Assembly (NCBI GenBank): GCA_964568525.1
Contig: CAZMPM010000001.1
Location: 1 to 64,000 of the forward strand
Origin: CAYZPB01 sp964568525
GTDB taxonomy: Bacteria > Bacillota > Bacilli > Tepidibacillales > Tepidibacillaceae
Direction: 5' to 3'
Length of the DNA stretch: 64,000 nucleotides
The notes beneath the pieces were generated by a model. The model did not search any database. It was not told the origin of the DNA and saw only the letters and a list, made by a program, of their open reading frames with translations. Below, one piece after another: positions 35,536 to 41,954 of this stretch (within the stretch, counting starts at the first letter, position 1; every line of letters begins with the position of its first letter). The position numbers and the translations under genes were made by a program.

Positions 35536-35835
35536 TTGAAAAGCAAAAAAATATTATTGGTTGTTCTGATTCTGTTATTAGCTGTTACTCTAACTGCATG
35601 TGGTGATAAAGCGGAGCCAACACCAGCACCAGCACCGACAGCAGATAATAGTGGTGGAGAGGCTGTTTCAGCTGATGTACAGGCATTATTAGATATTGCA
35701 ATCCCTAATTTAGAAAGCAAATTGGAAGAAGGTAAAGTAACTAAGGAAATTATGGATGATATAATTTCGCAGATTAAAAATGGTGATATATCAAATAAAA
35801 TTCAACTAATGACTAAAATGGCGCCTTATCTGTAA
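35536..35835 (+). CDS. Small lipoprotein C (distant paralog)
   Basis: Lipoprotein of 99 aa from a TTG at 35536, 7 nt behind AAAGGAGG. The signal peptide KKILLVVLILLLAVTLTAC differs from A and B. A short PTPAPAPT linker follows, then the same kind of module (IPNLESKLEEGKVTKEIMDD, IKNGDISNKI). The longer frame that starts at 35515 runs through the ribosome binding site and is rejected. Function unknown. Confidence 0.7.
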   Translation: MKSKKILLVVLILLLAVTLTACGDKAEPTPAPAPTADNSGGEAVSADVQALLDIAIPNLESKLEEGKVTKEIMDDIISQIKNGDISNKIQLMTKMAPYL

Positions 35836-35845
35836 TTAATTTTTT

Positions 35846-35886
35846 AAACCCTTCCTTTAATTTATAAGGGAAGGGTTTATTTATTT
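35846..35886 (+). terminator. Terminator after lipoprotein C
   Basis: AAACCCTTCC (35846-35855) pairs with GGAAGGGTTT (35869-35878), followed by ATTTATTTT. It lies between convergent genes, and the ftsW stop codon falls at its edge. Confidence 0.8.
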
Positions 35887-36992
35887 TCGTTATTTTCACG
35901 GGAAATTGATAATATAATCCCAACAGAAATCATACCAGAAATGAGTGAGGTCCCGCCGGCGCTAATAAATGGGAGAGTCACACCAGTGATTGGTATAGCG
36001 CCTGTCACACCGCCAATATTAATTGCAGCTTGAATAGCAAAAAGAGCAGCAATACTTGTTGCAAAGAGTGTAGCAAACGGATCAGATGATCTTCTGCCGA
36101 TTGTAATTATTCGCCAGATGAAGAGTATAAAAACTAGTAAAAAGATGGCGATTCCAATAAAGCCCAGCTCCTCGCCAATTACAGCAAAAATAAAATCTGA
36201 ATGGGGGTAAGGTAGGTAGAAAAACTTCTGAATACTCTGGCCAAATCCTGCCCCAAAAAGCCCGCCATTGCCAAATGCAATGAGTGACTGAATTAGATGA
36301 TAACCTTCATTATATGGATCTGCCCATGGGTCTAAAAAAGAAATAAAGCGTTCGGTCCGCCCTGTAGCAAAAAGCAATGCAACTAAAGATAATGCCCCCG
36401 CCAAAAGTAAGCCGAGGATATGAAGCCAACGGGCTCCTGCTGCAATCAAAAGTACCCCCGCAGCAAAAACTAGAATCATAGCCGAGCCAAAATCAGGTTG
36501 GGCAACAATTAATCCGAAGAAAATTAGAATTACAATCAAGGAAGGAATTACACCTGTTTTAAAGTCTCTTATCTTATCGGGAGTTTTTGTGAGTAGCACA
36601 GACAAATAGAGCAGCAGCCCGATTTTTGCAAACTCAACTGGTTGAATTGTTAGCGTTCTTCCACCTAATTTAATTCCGATCCAGCTTCTTGCATCATTGA
36701 GTACCACTCCGACTCCTGGTATAAAGACTAAAATTAGTAATATAAGCGATAAGACAAGAAAAACCAAAAAGTACTTTTTGTAAAATGCTACCCTAAAACT
36801 CATCGCAATAAACATCAGAACAAGCCCGATGATTGCGTAAATAATTTGACTGCTGGTAATATGCCACTTGTCATTATATTCCCAGTAGGAGATTGTGAAA
36901 CTGGCACTATAAACCATAACCACACCAAAGCCCACTAAAATAATAGTCAAAATAAGTAGCAGGAAATCTGGTGCATTTCGGTTACTATTCAC
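35877..36992 (-). CDS. ftsW: FtsW/RodA/SpoVE-family peptidoglycan glycosyltransferase
   Basis: Polytopic SEDS protein of 371 aa that polymerises lipid II with a partner class B PBP. About ten helices are visible. Marks are FGVVMVYSAS near the N-terminus, DARSWIGIKLGGRTLTIQPVEFAKI, AQPDFGSAMI, GYHLIQSLIAFGNGGLFGAGFGQS, and the terminal PITGVTLPFISAGGTSL. The last motif and the sequence DARSWI favour FtsW or SpoVE over RodA. It stands alone on the minus strand, so whether it serves division or sporulation is open. Confidence 0.87.
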   Translation of the reverse strand: MNSNRNAPDFLLLILTIILVGFGVVMVYSASFTISYWEYNDKWHITSSQIIYAIIGLVLMFIAMSFRVAFYKKYFLVFLVLSLILLILVFIPGVGVVLNDARSWIGIKLGGRTLTIQPVEFAKIGLLLYLSVLLTKTPDKIRDFKTGVIPSLIVILIFFGLIVAQPDFGSAMILVFAAGVLLIAAGARWLHILGLLLAGALSLVALLFATGRTERFISFLDPWADPYNEGYHLIQSLIAFGNGGLFGAGFGQSIQKFFYLPYPHSDFIFAVIGEELGFIGIAIFLLVFILFIWRIITIGRRSSDPFATLFATSIAALFAIQAAINIGGVTGAIPITGVTLPFISAGGTSLISGMISVGIILSISRENNENK

Positions 36993-37160
36993 TTACAATC
37001 CTACCTTTCAATCGAGAAATTAATAATTGGTTAATTTGATTATATGTAAAAGACCTTTTTTAGTAAAGCGTGCCAAGGCTGATTTGTGGTATTTAGCAGG
37101 ATTGCTATAAAGGCTGTAAAATGATAATATTTATAAATAATTAGGAAAGGAGTATTGTGC

Positions 37161-37412
37161 ATGAATGCTGAAAGAGTAAGCTTGATTGTCTGGTTAACAG
37201 ATCTTAAAAATACAAAATGGCTAGAGAAATTCGGGAACGTAGTATACATATCTAAAAAAATGAAATATGCAATAATCTATATTAATAAGGATGAGTATGA
37301 AGAAATAGCGAATAAACTATTGGGGTTAGGCTTCGTTAAAAAGGTTGAACGTTCTTTAAATACTGAGGTAGTTGAACATTTTGCTGCTAGCTTAGCTGCT
37401 AAAGAAAACTAA
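37161..37412 (+). CDS. DUF2129 protein (YlbG family, UPF0298)
   Basis: Cytoplasmic protein of 83 aa, function unknown. The pattern VSLIVWLTDLKNTKWLEKFG, VVYISKKMKYAIIYI and GFVKKVERS matches YlbG. The ATG at 37161 is 8 nt behind AAAGGAG. A weak promoter may be TTGCTA (37102-37107) with TAATAT (37125-37130). Confidence 0.8.
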   Translation: MNAERVSLIVWLTDLKNTKWLEKFGNVVYISKKMKYAIIYINKDEYEEIANKLLGLGFVKKVERSLNTEVVEHFAASLAAKEN

Positions 37413-37512
37413 GTGTTACTTATATCAAGCGGTATTCGATTAGCTTACTTTGTTACACTAATTAGAATGCCCTTTTTGTTGCAATAAAATTGAAATTTAA
37501 GTAGGGATAGTT

Positions 37513-38700
37513 ATGGAATTATGGCGGAAAAATCTGTACATATTGTGGAGTGCCGGTTTTGTCTTTATGGCAGGTATGACTTCAATCATGCCTTTTCTAC
37601 CTTTGCATATCAATAAAAATATGGGATTGAGCTCGCCGGCGGAAGTTAGCCTATGGGCCGGCTTAATTTTTGGGATTAATTTTCTCAGTGCTTTTTTCGT
37701 ATCGCCATTATGGGGTAAACTTGGCGATCGTTATGGTCGGAAAATTATGATTTTGCGCTCGGGCTTTGGAATGGCGATTATAACCATTCTGATGGGTTTT
37801 GCCACAAATGTCTATCAGTTGTTATTATTAAGGTTTTTAAACGGCCTTGTAGCGGGTTTTAACCCTGCTTCCGTTGCGCTAGTCGCAGCGAATACTCCAA
37901 AAGCAAAAACTGGTTATGCACTAGGTTTGCTCAACTCTGGTGCTGTTGCTGGATCAATTATTGGTCCGCTTTATGGTGGAATATTAGCTGAATATGTCAC
38001 TTATAATCAGATATTCATAATTACCGGGATTTTAATCCTAATAGCAGCCTTAATCGTTTTGTTTTTTGTTAAAGAGGAATTCACACCTGATATGAGCGTT
38101 GTTAACAAAAGCATTGTAGCTGATTTTCGCTTAGTGATGGGTACGCAACCGCTAATCATGGTCTTTTTTATTGTTTTTATCGTGCAGTTCGCAATTATGA
38201 ATATTAACCCAATATTATCTTTATTTGTCTTGGAGTTGGAGCCGCCAGGCGGTAGGGTGGCTTTTTTTGCTGGGCTGATAGCGGCGGCGGCGGGGATAAC
38301 TAACGTTTTTGCTGCACCGAAGCTAGGCAAAGTCAGTGACACTAGGGGACCTGAGATTGTGCTGCTTTTATCTGTAATTGCAGCAGCAATTTTGTTCGTT
38401 CCGCAGGGATTTTCAACAGATGTTTGGCAATTAATGTTCTGGCGATTTATGCTTGGTTTTGCGCTAGGAGGAATCTTGCCATCCACTAATTCAATTATTA
38501 AAAAATATGCACCCGAGGGGCTTGAAAGTACCACCTATTCTTATAGCAGTAGCGCAAGCTTTCTTGGCAATTTACTAGGCCCGATTGTTGGTGGTTTGTT
38601 ATTAGGCATTATGGATTTTAAAGGCGTATTCTTATTAACCGCTTCGATACTATTTTTAAGTTCCTATTTAATCTACCTCAAAATTTATAAACATCGTTAA
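37513..38700 (+). CDS. MFS drug-efflux type transporter
   Basis: Twelve-helix major facilitator of 395 aa. The cytoplasmic loop motif GKLGDRYGRKIMILRSG lies between helices 2 and 3, and the motif C-like GAVAGSIIGPLYGG in helix 5 marks antiporters of the multidrug or tetracycline-like group. Substrate unknown. It stands alone between ylbG and the duplicated membrane genes. Confidence 0.85.
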   Translation: MELWRKNLYILWSAGFVFMAGMTSIMPFLPLHINKNMGLSSPAEVSLWAGLIFGINFLSAFFVSPLWGKLGDRYGRKIMILRSGFGMAIITILMGFATNVYQLLLLRFLNGLVAGFNPASVALVAANTPKAKTGYALGLLNSGAVAGSIIGPLYGGILAEYVTYNQIFIITGILILIAALIVLFFVKEEFTPDMSVVNKSIVADFRLVMGTQPLIMVFFIVFIVQFAIMNINPILSLFVLELEPPGGRVAFFAGLIAAAAGITNVFAAPKLGKVSDTRGPEIVLLLSVIAAAILFVPQGFSTDVWQLMFWRFMLGFALGGILPSTNSIIKKYAPEGLESTTYSYSSSASFLGNLLGPIVGGLLLGIMDFKGVFLLTASILFLSSYLIYLKIYKHR

Positions 38701-38747
38701 TTGCTGACCACGTAATTTAATCAGCTTTTCCCATCTCTCTTATTTTT

Positions 38748-38792
38748 AGACACAAATTAGCAACAATTTAGACTTTACTTATTCACAAATAA
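38748..38792 (+). repeat. 45-bp upstream repeat, copy 1
   Basis: Identical at 43 of 45 positions to 40020-40064. It begins AGACACAAATTA and ends TTATTCACAAATAA. It lies about 210 bp before its gene, with the promoter -35 box inside its right half. Confidence 0.93.
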
Positions 38793-38802
38793 CATTTAGA
38801 TT
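38774..38802 (+). promoter_or_regulatory. Probable promoter of membrane gene copy 1
   Basis: TTTACT (38774-38779), 17-bp spacer, TAGATT (38797-38802). The -35 box lies in the 45-bp repeat, and the second copy has TTGACT at the same place. Confidence 0.4.
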
Positions 38803-38871
38803 ATTTAACTAGAGCGTCTTTTTTCTTGTGGACGTAGATCATAATAGCTGAAAGGTAGGTGCATGATGACC

Positions 38872-38910
38872 AAAATCAGCTAGTTTTAATTTACTGGTTG
38901 ATTTTTACTT
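38872..38910 (+). promoter_or_regulatory. Leader hairpin with U-rich tail, copy 1 (possible attenuator)
   Basis: AAAATCAGCTAG (38872-38883) can pair fully, with G-U pairs, with CTGGTTGATTTT (38894-38905), and TTTACTTTATT follows. It lies 97 bp before the gene. A tiny frame ATG ATG ACC AAA ATC AGC TAG runs into the stem behind an AGGTAGGTG site. The equivalent hairpin exists before copy 2. Confidence 0.5.
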
Positions 38911-39001
38911 TATTCGCTTTAGCAAACGTTATCATCGAGATTATACTTAACAAGAAAAGGTTTATTACAAAAATTACAGACTATCTAGGAGGATATTTAA
39001 C

Positions 39002-39898
39002 TTGGAAATCACGAAAAGAAAGAATCTTGTGGGTGGTTTTATTACTTTAATCGCAGGTATTGCAGTTCCGGTTTTAGCTATAGTATTGCTATTTCAAAAT
39101 TACTCAAGTCTTCTAAAAGGATATGTTACTACAGGGAAACCAGCTGGTGCAATCATGCAAGATATTCATCAACCTCTATTTTCAGCGCTTTTGATGTTTG
39201 CTGGAGTATTAATGTTAGTATCTGCAGTTGGCTATTTTGGTCAGAAAAAATGGGCATTTGTTTACGGCTTTACCGGAAGCGTTTTAACACTTTTCGGTGG
39301 CTGGATGATGGCAATGTTCCCGTTAATGGTAGGTTTAACACCATATCACTTTAGCTCATTTTTCATTGGAGCTTTTGTTTTCTTTGCTTTACTACTATAT
39401 GTTAACAAAGTTGAAACAAAAATTTGGTTAACAAGCTTGCTATTTGGTATGGACTTTGTAATGACATTTATGAATGGAAATGCGTCGCTAAATAAAATGA
39501 TGGGCGGAAACCAATTAGCTAGAAATATGGCTGGTGCTCAGGGCGTTCCAAGTCCAAATGCTCCACACCGTGCGTGGGCAAAAATGAATGTAAATGATGC
39601 TTTAATGTATGAACTAGTTCAACAAATTCTGTGGGTCAGTGCGTTTGCTTTCTTTGTGATTACAATCGCAGTAATTTACAGAAAAGATTGGGTATGGCCA
39701 GTTGCATTAGGCGCTTCAATTATTGCAATCGGTGCTGGTTTCCCAGTTGCTATCGCTGATACTTTGGCAAAAGAATCATTATCTTCATTCTTCTTTGGAC
39801 CAATTTTAGGTGTTGTTGTCTTCTTCGCGCTATTCATCTTTAAAGATCGTTTATGGGCAGAAGGACAACCTGTATTTAAGAAAAAAAAGCAAGCATAG
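39002..39898 (+). CDS. Unrecognised eight-helix membrane protein, copy 1
   Basis: Protein of 298 aa with eight likely helices (about 9-31, 58-79, 84-110, 118-134, 141-157, 204-229, 233-256, 264-281). A long polar loop between helices 5 and 6 holds NKMMGGNQLARNMAGAQGVP and APHRAWAKMNVND, the part best kept between the two copies. It ends in a lysine-rich tail. The TTG start is 7 nt behind AGGAGG. The downstream copy is about three quarters or more identical by eye, without gaps. I do not recognise the family; a transporter or channel is possible. Confidence 0.8.
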   Translation: MEITKRKNLVGGFITLIAGIAVPVLAIVLLFQNYSSLLKGYVTTGKPAGAIMQDIHQPLFSALLMFAGVLMLVSAVGYFGQKKWAFVYGFTGSVLTLFGGWMMAMFPLMVGLTPYHFSSFFIGAFVFFALLLYVNKVETKIWLTSLLFGMDFVMTFMNGNASLNKMMGGNQLARNMAGAQGVPSPNAPHRAWAKMNVNDALMYELVQQILWVSAFAFFVITIAVIYRKDWVWPVALGASIIAIGAGFPVAIADTLAKESLSSFFFGPILGVVVFFALFIFKDRLWAEGQPVFKKKKQA

Positions 39899-39937
39899 AA
39901 TTTGTTAAATAAATTGATTTAATAATAAGATAAAGCG

Positions 39938-39984
39938 AGCCTTGTTTAGCTGGACTAATAATCCAAATAAACAGGGCTTTTCTA
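39938..39984 (+). terminator. Terminator after membrane gene copy 1
   Basis: AGCCTTGTTTA (39938-39948) pairs with TAAACAGGGCT (39968-39978), with an inner TGGA/TCCA stem and TTTTCTAATTTT behind. The same two-part shape recurs after copy 2. Confidence 0.87.
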
Positions 39985-40019
39985 ATTTTACCGCTAAAAC
40001 TATGTAGATTTATGAACAA

Positions 40020-40064
40020 AGACACAAATTAACAACAATTTAGACTTGACTTATTCACAAATAA
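40020..40064 (+). repeat. 45-bp upstream repeat, copy 2
   Basis: Two mismatches to 38748-38792. One mismatch turns TTTACT into TTGACT, which improves the -35 box. Confidence 0.93.
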
Positions 40065-40074
40065 AGTTTACTTT
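40046..40074 (+). promoter_or_regulatory. Probable promoter of membrane gene copy 2
   Basis: TTGACT (40046-40051), 17-bp spacer, weak TACTTT (40069-40074). A TATAGT at 40075-40080 is another -10 candidate. Confidence 0.4.
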
Positions 40075-40144
40075 TATAGTAATGGAATCTCTTAATTCTA
40101 GGGTTCTTATACCTGAATTTTGGAAAGGAAGGTGAGAGATAAAA

Positions 40145-40182
40145 AATCAACTAGTAGTCTAATTAGTTGATTACCGTTTTTT
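40145..40182 (+). promoter_or_regulatory. Leader hairpin with T run, copy 2 (possible attenuator)
   Basis: AATCAACTA (40145-40153) pairs with TAGTTGATT (40164-40172), then ACCG and TTTTTT. It has the form of an intrinsic terminator about 60 bp before the gene, after the motif GAAAGGAAGGTG. Confidence 0.55.
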
Positions 40183-40239
40183 AATATTTCATTTATAAAA
40201 AAGCAATAATTATTTTTTATTAAAGGAGGAAAACTTATC

Positions 40240-41136
40240 GTGACTAAAATTGAAACAAGAAATATTGTAGGTGGTATCGTTACATTTCTTGCTGGTGTTG
40301 CTGTTCCTGTTCTCGCTATAGTACTTTTATTTGATAATTATTTTTCTATTTTAAAAGGGTTCGCAACTGCTGGCAAACCTGCTGGCGTTATGATGCAAGA
40401 TATTCATCAACCTTTATTTTCTGCAATTTTAATGCTTGCTGGAGTATTTATGTTAGTTTCTTCTGTAGGCTTCTTTTATCAAAAGAAATGGGCATTCGTT
40501 TATGGATTAATCGGTAGTGTTATTGCTATTTTTGGTGGCTGGATGATGTCTATGTTCCCATTAATGGTTGGGTTAACACCTTACCACTTTAGCACATTCT
40601 TCATTGGCGCAATCGTATTCTTTACATTGCTGATTTATGTTAGAAGAGCTGAAGCAAAAGTGTGGATTACTAGTTTTCTATTCGGTATGGCATTCGTAAT
40701 GACATTTATGAATGGTAACGCTGCTCTTAATAAAATAATGGGCGGAAACCAAATGGCTAGAAATATGGCTGGTGCTCAAGGAGTTCCTGGTCCAACAGCT
40801 CCACACCGCGCATGGGCTAAAATGAATGTAAACGATCAACTTATGTATGAGTTGGTTCAACAAATCCTATGGGTTGGCGCATTTGCTTTCTTTGTGTTAA
40901 CTATTGCAGTAGTTTTCAGAAAAGATTGGGTATGGCCTGTAGCTCTAGGTGCATCAATTATCGCAATCGGCGCTGGCTTCCCAGTTGCAATTGCTGATAC
41001 AATTGCTAGTGGAGAAACTTCACAATTCTTATATGGTCCAGTTCTAGGTGTTATTATCTTCTTTGCACTATTCATCTTTAAAGATCGTTTATGGGCAGAA
41101 GGTAAACCACTATTTAAGAAAAAAGCGAAAGCTTAA
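40240..41136 (+). CDS. Unrecognised eight-helix membrane protein, copy 2
   Basis: Protein of 298 aa, same length and helix pattern as copy 1. It starts with a GTG 10 nt behind AAAGGAGG. Identical stretches include MQDIHQPLFSA, FPLMVGLTPYHFS, ARNMAGAQGVP, APHRAWAKMNVND and VALGASIIAIGAGFPVAIAD. The N-terminal residues, the loop before the last helix and the lysine tail vary most. The regular, T-ending codon choice suggests good expression. Function unknown. Confidence 0.8.
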   Translation: MTKIETRNIVGGIVTFLAGVAVPVLAIVLLFDNYFSILKGFATAGKPAGVMMQDIHQPLFSAILMLAGVFMLVSSVGFFYQKKWAFVYGLIGSVIAIFGGWMMSMFPLMVGLTPYHFSTFFIGAIVFFTLLIYVRRAEAKVWITSFLFGMAFVMTFMNGNAALNKIMGGNQMARNMAGAQGVPGPTAPHRAWAKMNVNDQLMYELVQQILWVGAFAFFVLTIAVVFRKDWVWPVALGASIIAIGAGFPVAIADTIASGETSQFLYGPVLGVIIFFALFIFKDRLWAEGKPLFKKKAKA

Positions 41137-41171
41137 GGCAAATAAGTAAATTTAATTAACAATAAATAAAT

Positions 41172-41222
41172 GAGCTTTGTTTAAGTGGAGTAATCATCCA
41201 GATAAGCAAAGCTCTTTATTTT
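41172..41222 (+). terminator. Terminator after membrane gene copy 2
   Basis: GAGCTTTGTTTA (41172-41183) pairs with TAAGCAAAGCTC (41203-41214), inner TGGA/TCCA stem, then TTTATTTT. It resembles the copy 1 terminator in shape and partly in sequence. Confidence 0.88.
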
Positions 41223-41234
41223 AATTATTATTAT

Positions 41235-41462
41235 TTATTCGCTTTGCAAGGATTCAATAAATCTCATCAGGGTGGCTCTTTGTTCAGGGGTCAACTTAAG
41301 GGTAGTTTCAACAATTTTCTGGACATCTGGCGGTAGTGCTGCAAGTGAGTTATAATGCTCTTGACCAATCTTATTAATAATATCTTCGACTAAAACTTTC
41401 GACTCATCCAGTGTTTTATATAACTCAATGAGAGAGTTTAGGGAAAAAATTTTATTACTCAT
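41235..41462 (-). CDS. Small hypothetical protein, 75 aa
   Basis: I do not recognise it. It is a charged, helical protein beginning MSNKIFSLNSLIELYKTLD, with LPPDVQKIVETTLKLTPEQR and no membrane helix or cysteine. The ATG at 41462 has a GAGGAGC site; the longer in-frame extension to 41498 overlaps that site. It overlaps the end of the upstream small gene by 8 bp, so the two are probably translated together. Confidence 0.6.
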   Translation of the reverse strand: MSNKIFSLNSLIELYKTLDESKVLVEDIINKIGQEHYNSLAALPPDVQKIVETTLKLTPEQRATLMRFIESLQSE

Positions 41463-41625
41463 ATAGTGAATGCTCCTCATAAGACAGTATGTTATCAATT
41501 TCTTTCTTTATAAGCATTAACTCATCATTTGATAATCTCTTTACATCGCGTAGCATGCCGTTCAGCTTAAATGTTTTAAAATCGCTAATAGAAGATGGAA
41601 TAATAACTTCGTTTTTACAGGTCAT
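41455..41625 (-). CDS. Small hypothetical protein, 56 aa
   Basis: A frame below the usual length limit. It starts MTCKNEVIIPSS and contains MLRDVKRLSNDELMLIKKEI. An AAAGGAG site lies 12 nt before the ATG, a little far. The overlap with the next frame (ATGAGTAA) and the shared direction support a two-gene unit. The paired tiny genes recall toxin-antitoxin or regulator pairs, but no motif confirms this. Confidence 0.5.
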   Translation of the reverse strand: MTCKNEVIIPSSISDFKTFKLNGMLRDVKRLSNDELMLIKKEIDNILSYEEHSLYE

Positions 41626-41954
41626 AATTGAAACAAACTCCTTTCTTTAGATAACGATTTAATATTATCATGCTTCTATCTTAATAAAAATAGGCTAATA
41701 TTATTAAATAAGTCTAAATTTAAGTGAAAACACATGTAGAGCATGTTTAAAGTTTGTTAAACAGTATAATGCATAAAAAAACTATGTTTTATGCAAGATT
41801 TAAAATTTTTATCATTAAGTCACGACATAAACAAAAATATTCAATGAATTTATACATAATAATTTTCAAATAGTAATTAGCGGAATTGTATTTAATTTAG
41901 ATAAATACTAAAATAGTAATAAGTTTAAAATAAAAGCATGAACGGACTGAGTAA
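41626..41954. other. 329-bp AT-rich intergenic region
   Basis: No gene seen. It must carry divergent promoters for the small-gene pair and addB. A TATAAT lies at 41765-41770 without a good -35 box. GCATAAAA (41771-41778) and TTTTATGC (41787-41794) form an 8-bp inverted repeat directly after it. Confidence 0.5.

Larger units (their letters stand above)
38701..39001 (+). other. 301-bp intergenic leader region before membrane gene copy 1
   Basis: This AT-rich stretch holds one copy of a 45-bp repeat, a possible promoter, a small hairpin (about 38813-38834), the purine motif GAAAGGTAGGTG (38850-38861) and a 12-bp hairpin. The gene's own AGGAGG site (38989-38994) is at the right end. A 63-codon frame at 38859-39050 overlaps the gene and is not credible. 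Confidence 0.6.
39899..40239 (+). other. 341-bp region between the two membrane genes
   Basis: It contains, left to right, the copy 1 terminator, the second 45-bp repeat (40020-40064), a possible promoter, a small hairpin (AATTCTAGG pairing with CCTGAATT, about 40095-40120), the motif GAAAGGAAGGTG, a hairpin with a T run, and the AAAGGAGG site of copy 2. No protein-coding frame is credible. Confidence 0.65.

Noticed and set aside
38859..39050. 63-codon frame upstream of membrane gene copy 1
   Set aside because: It covers the leader hairpin and overlaps the gene start in another frame; the second copy has no equivalent.
41765..41794. TATAAT plus inverted repeat as a promoter-operator for addB
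   Set aside because: No -35 box at a proper distance and about 160 bp from the gene; kept only as a note on the intergenic region.
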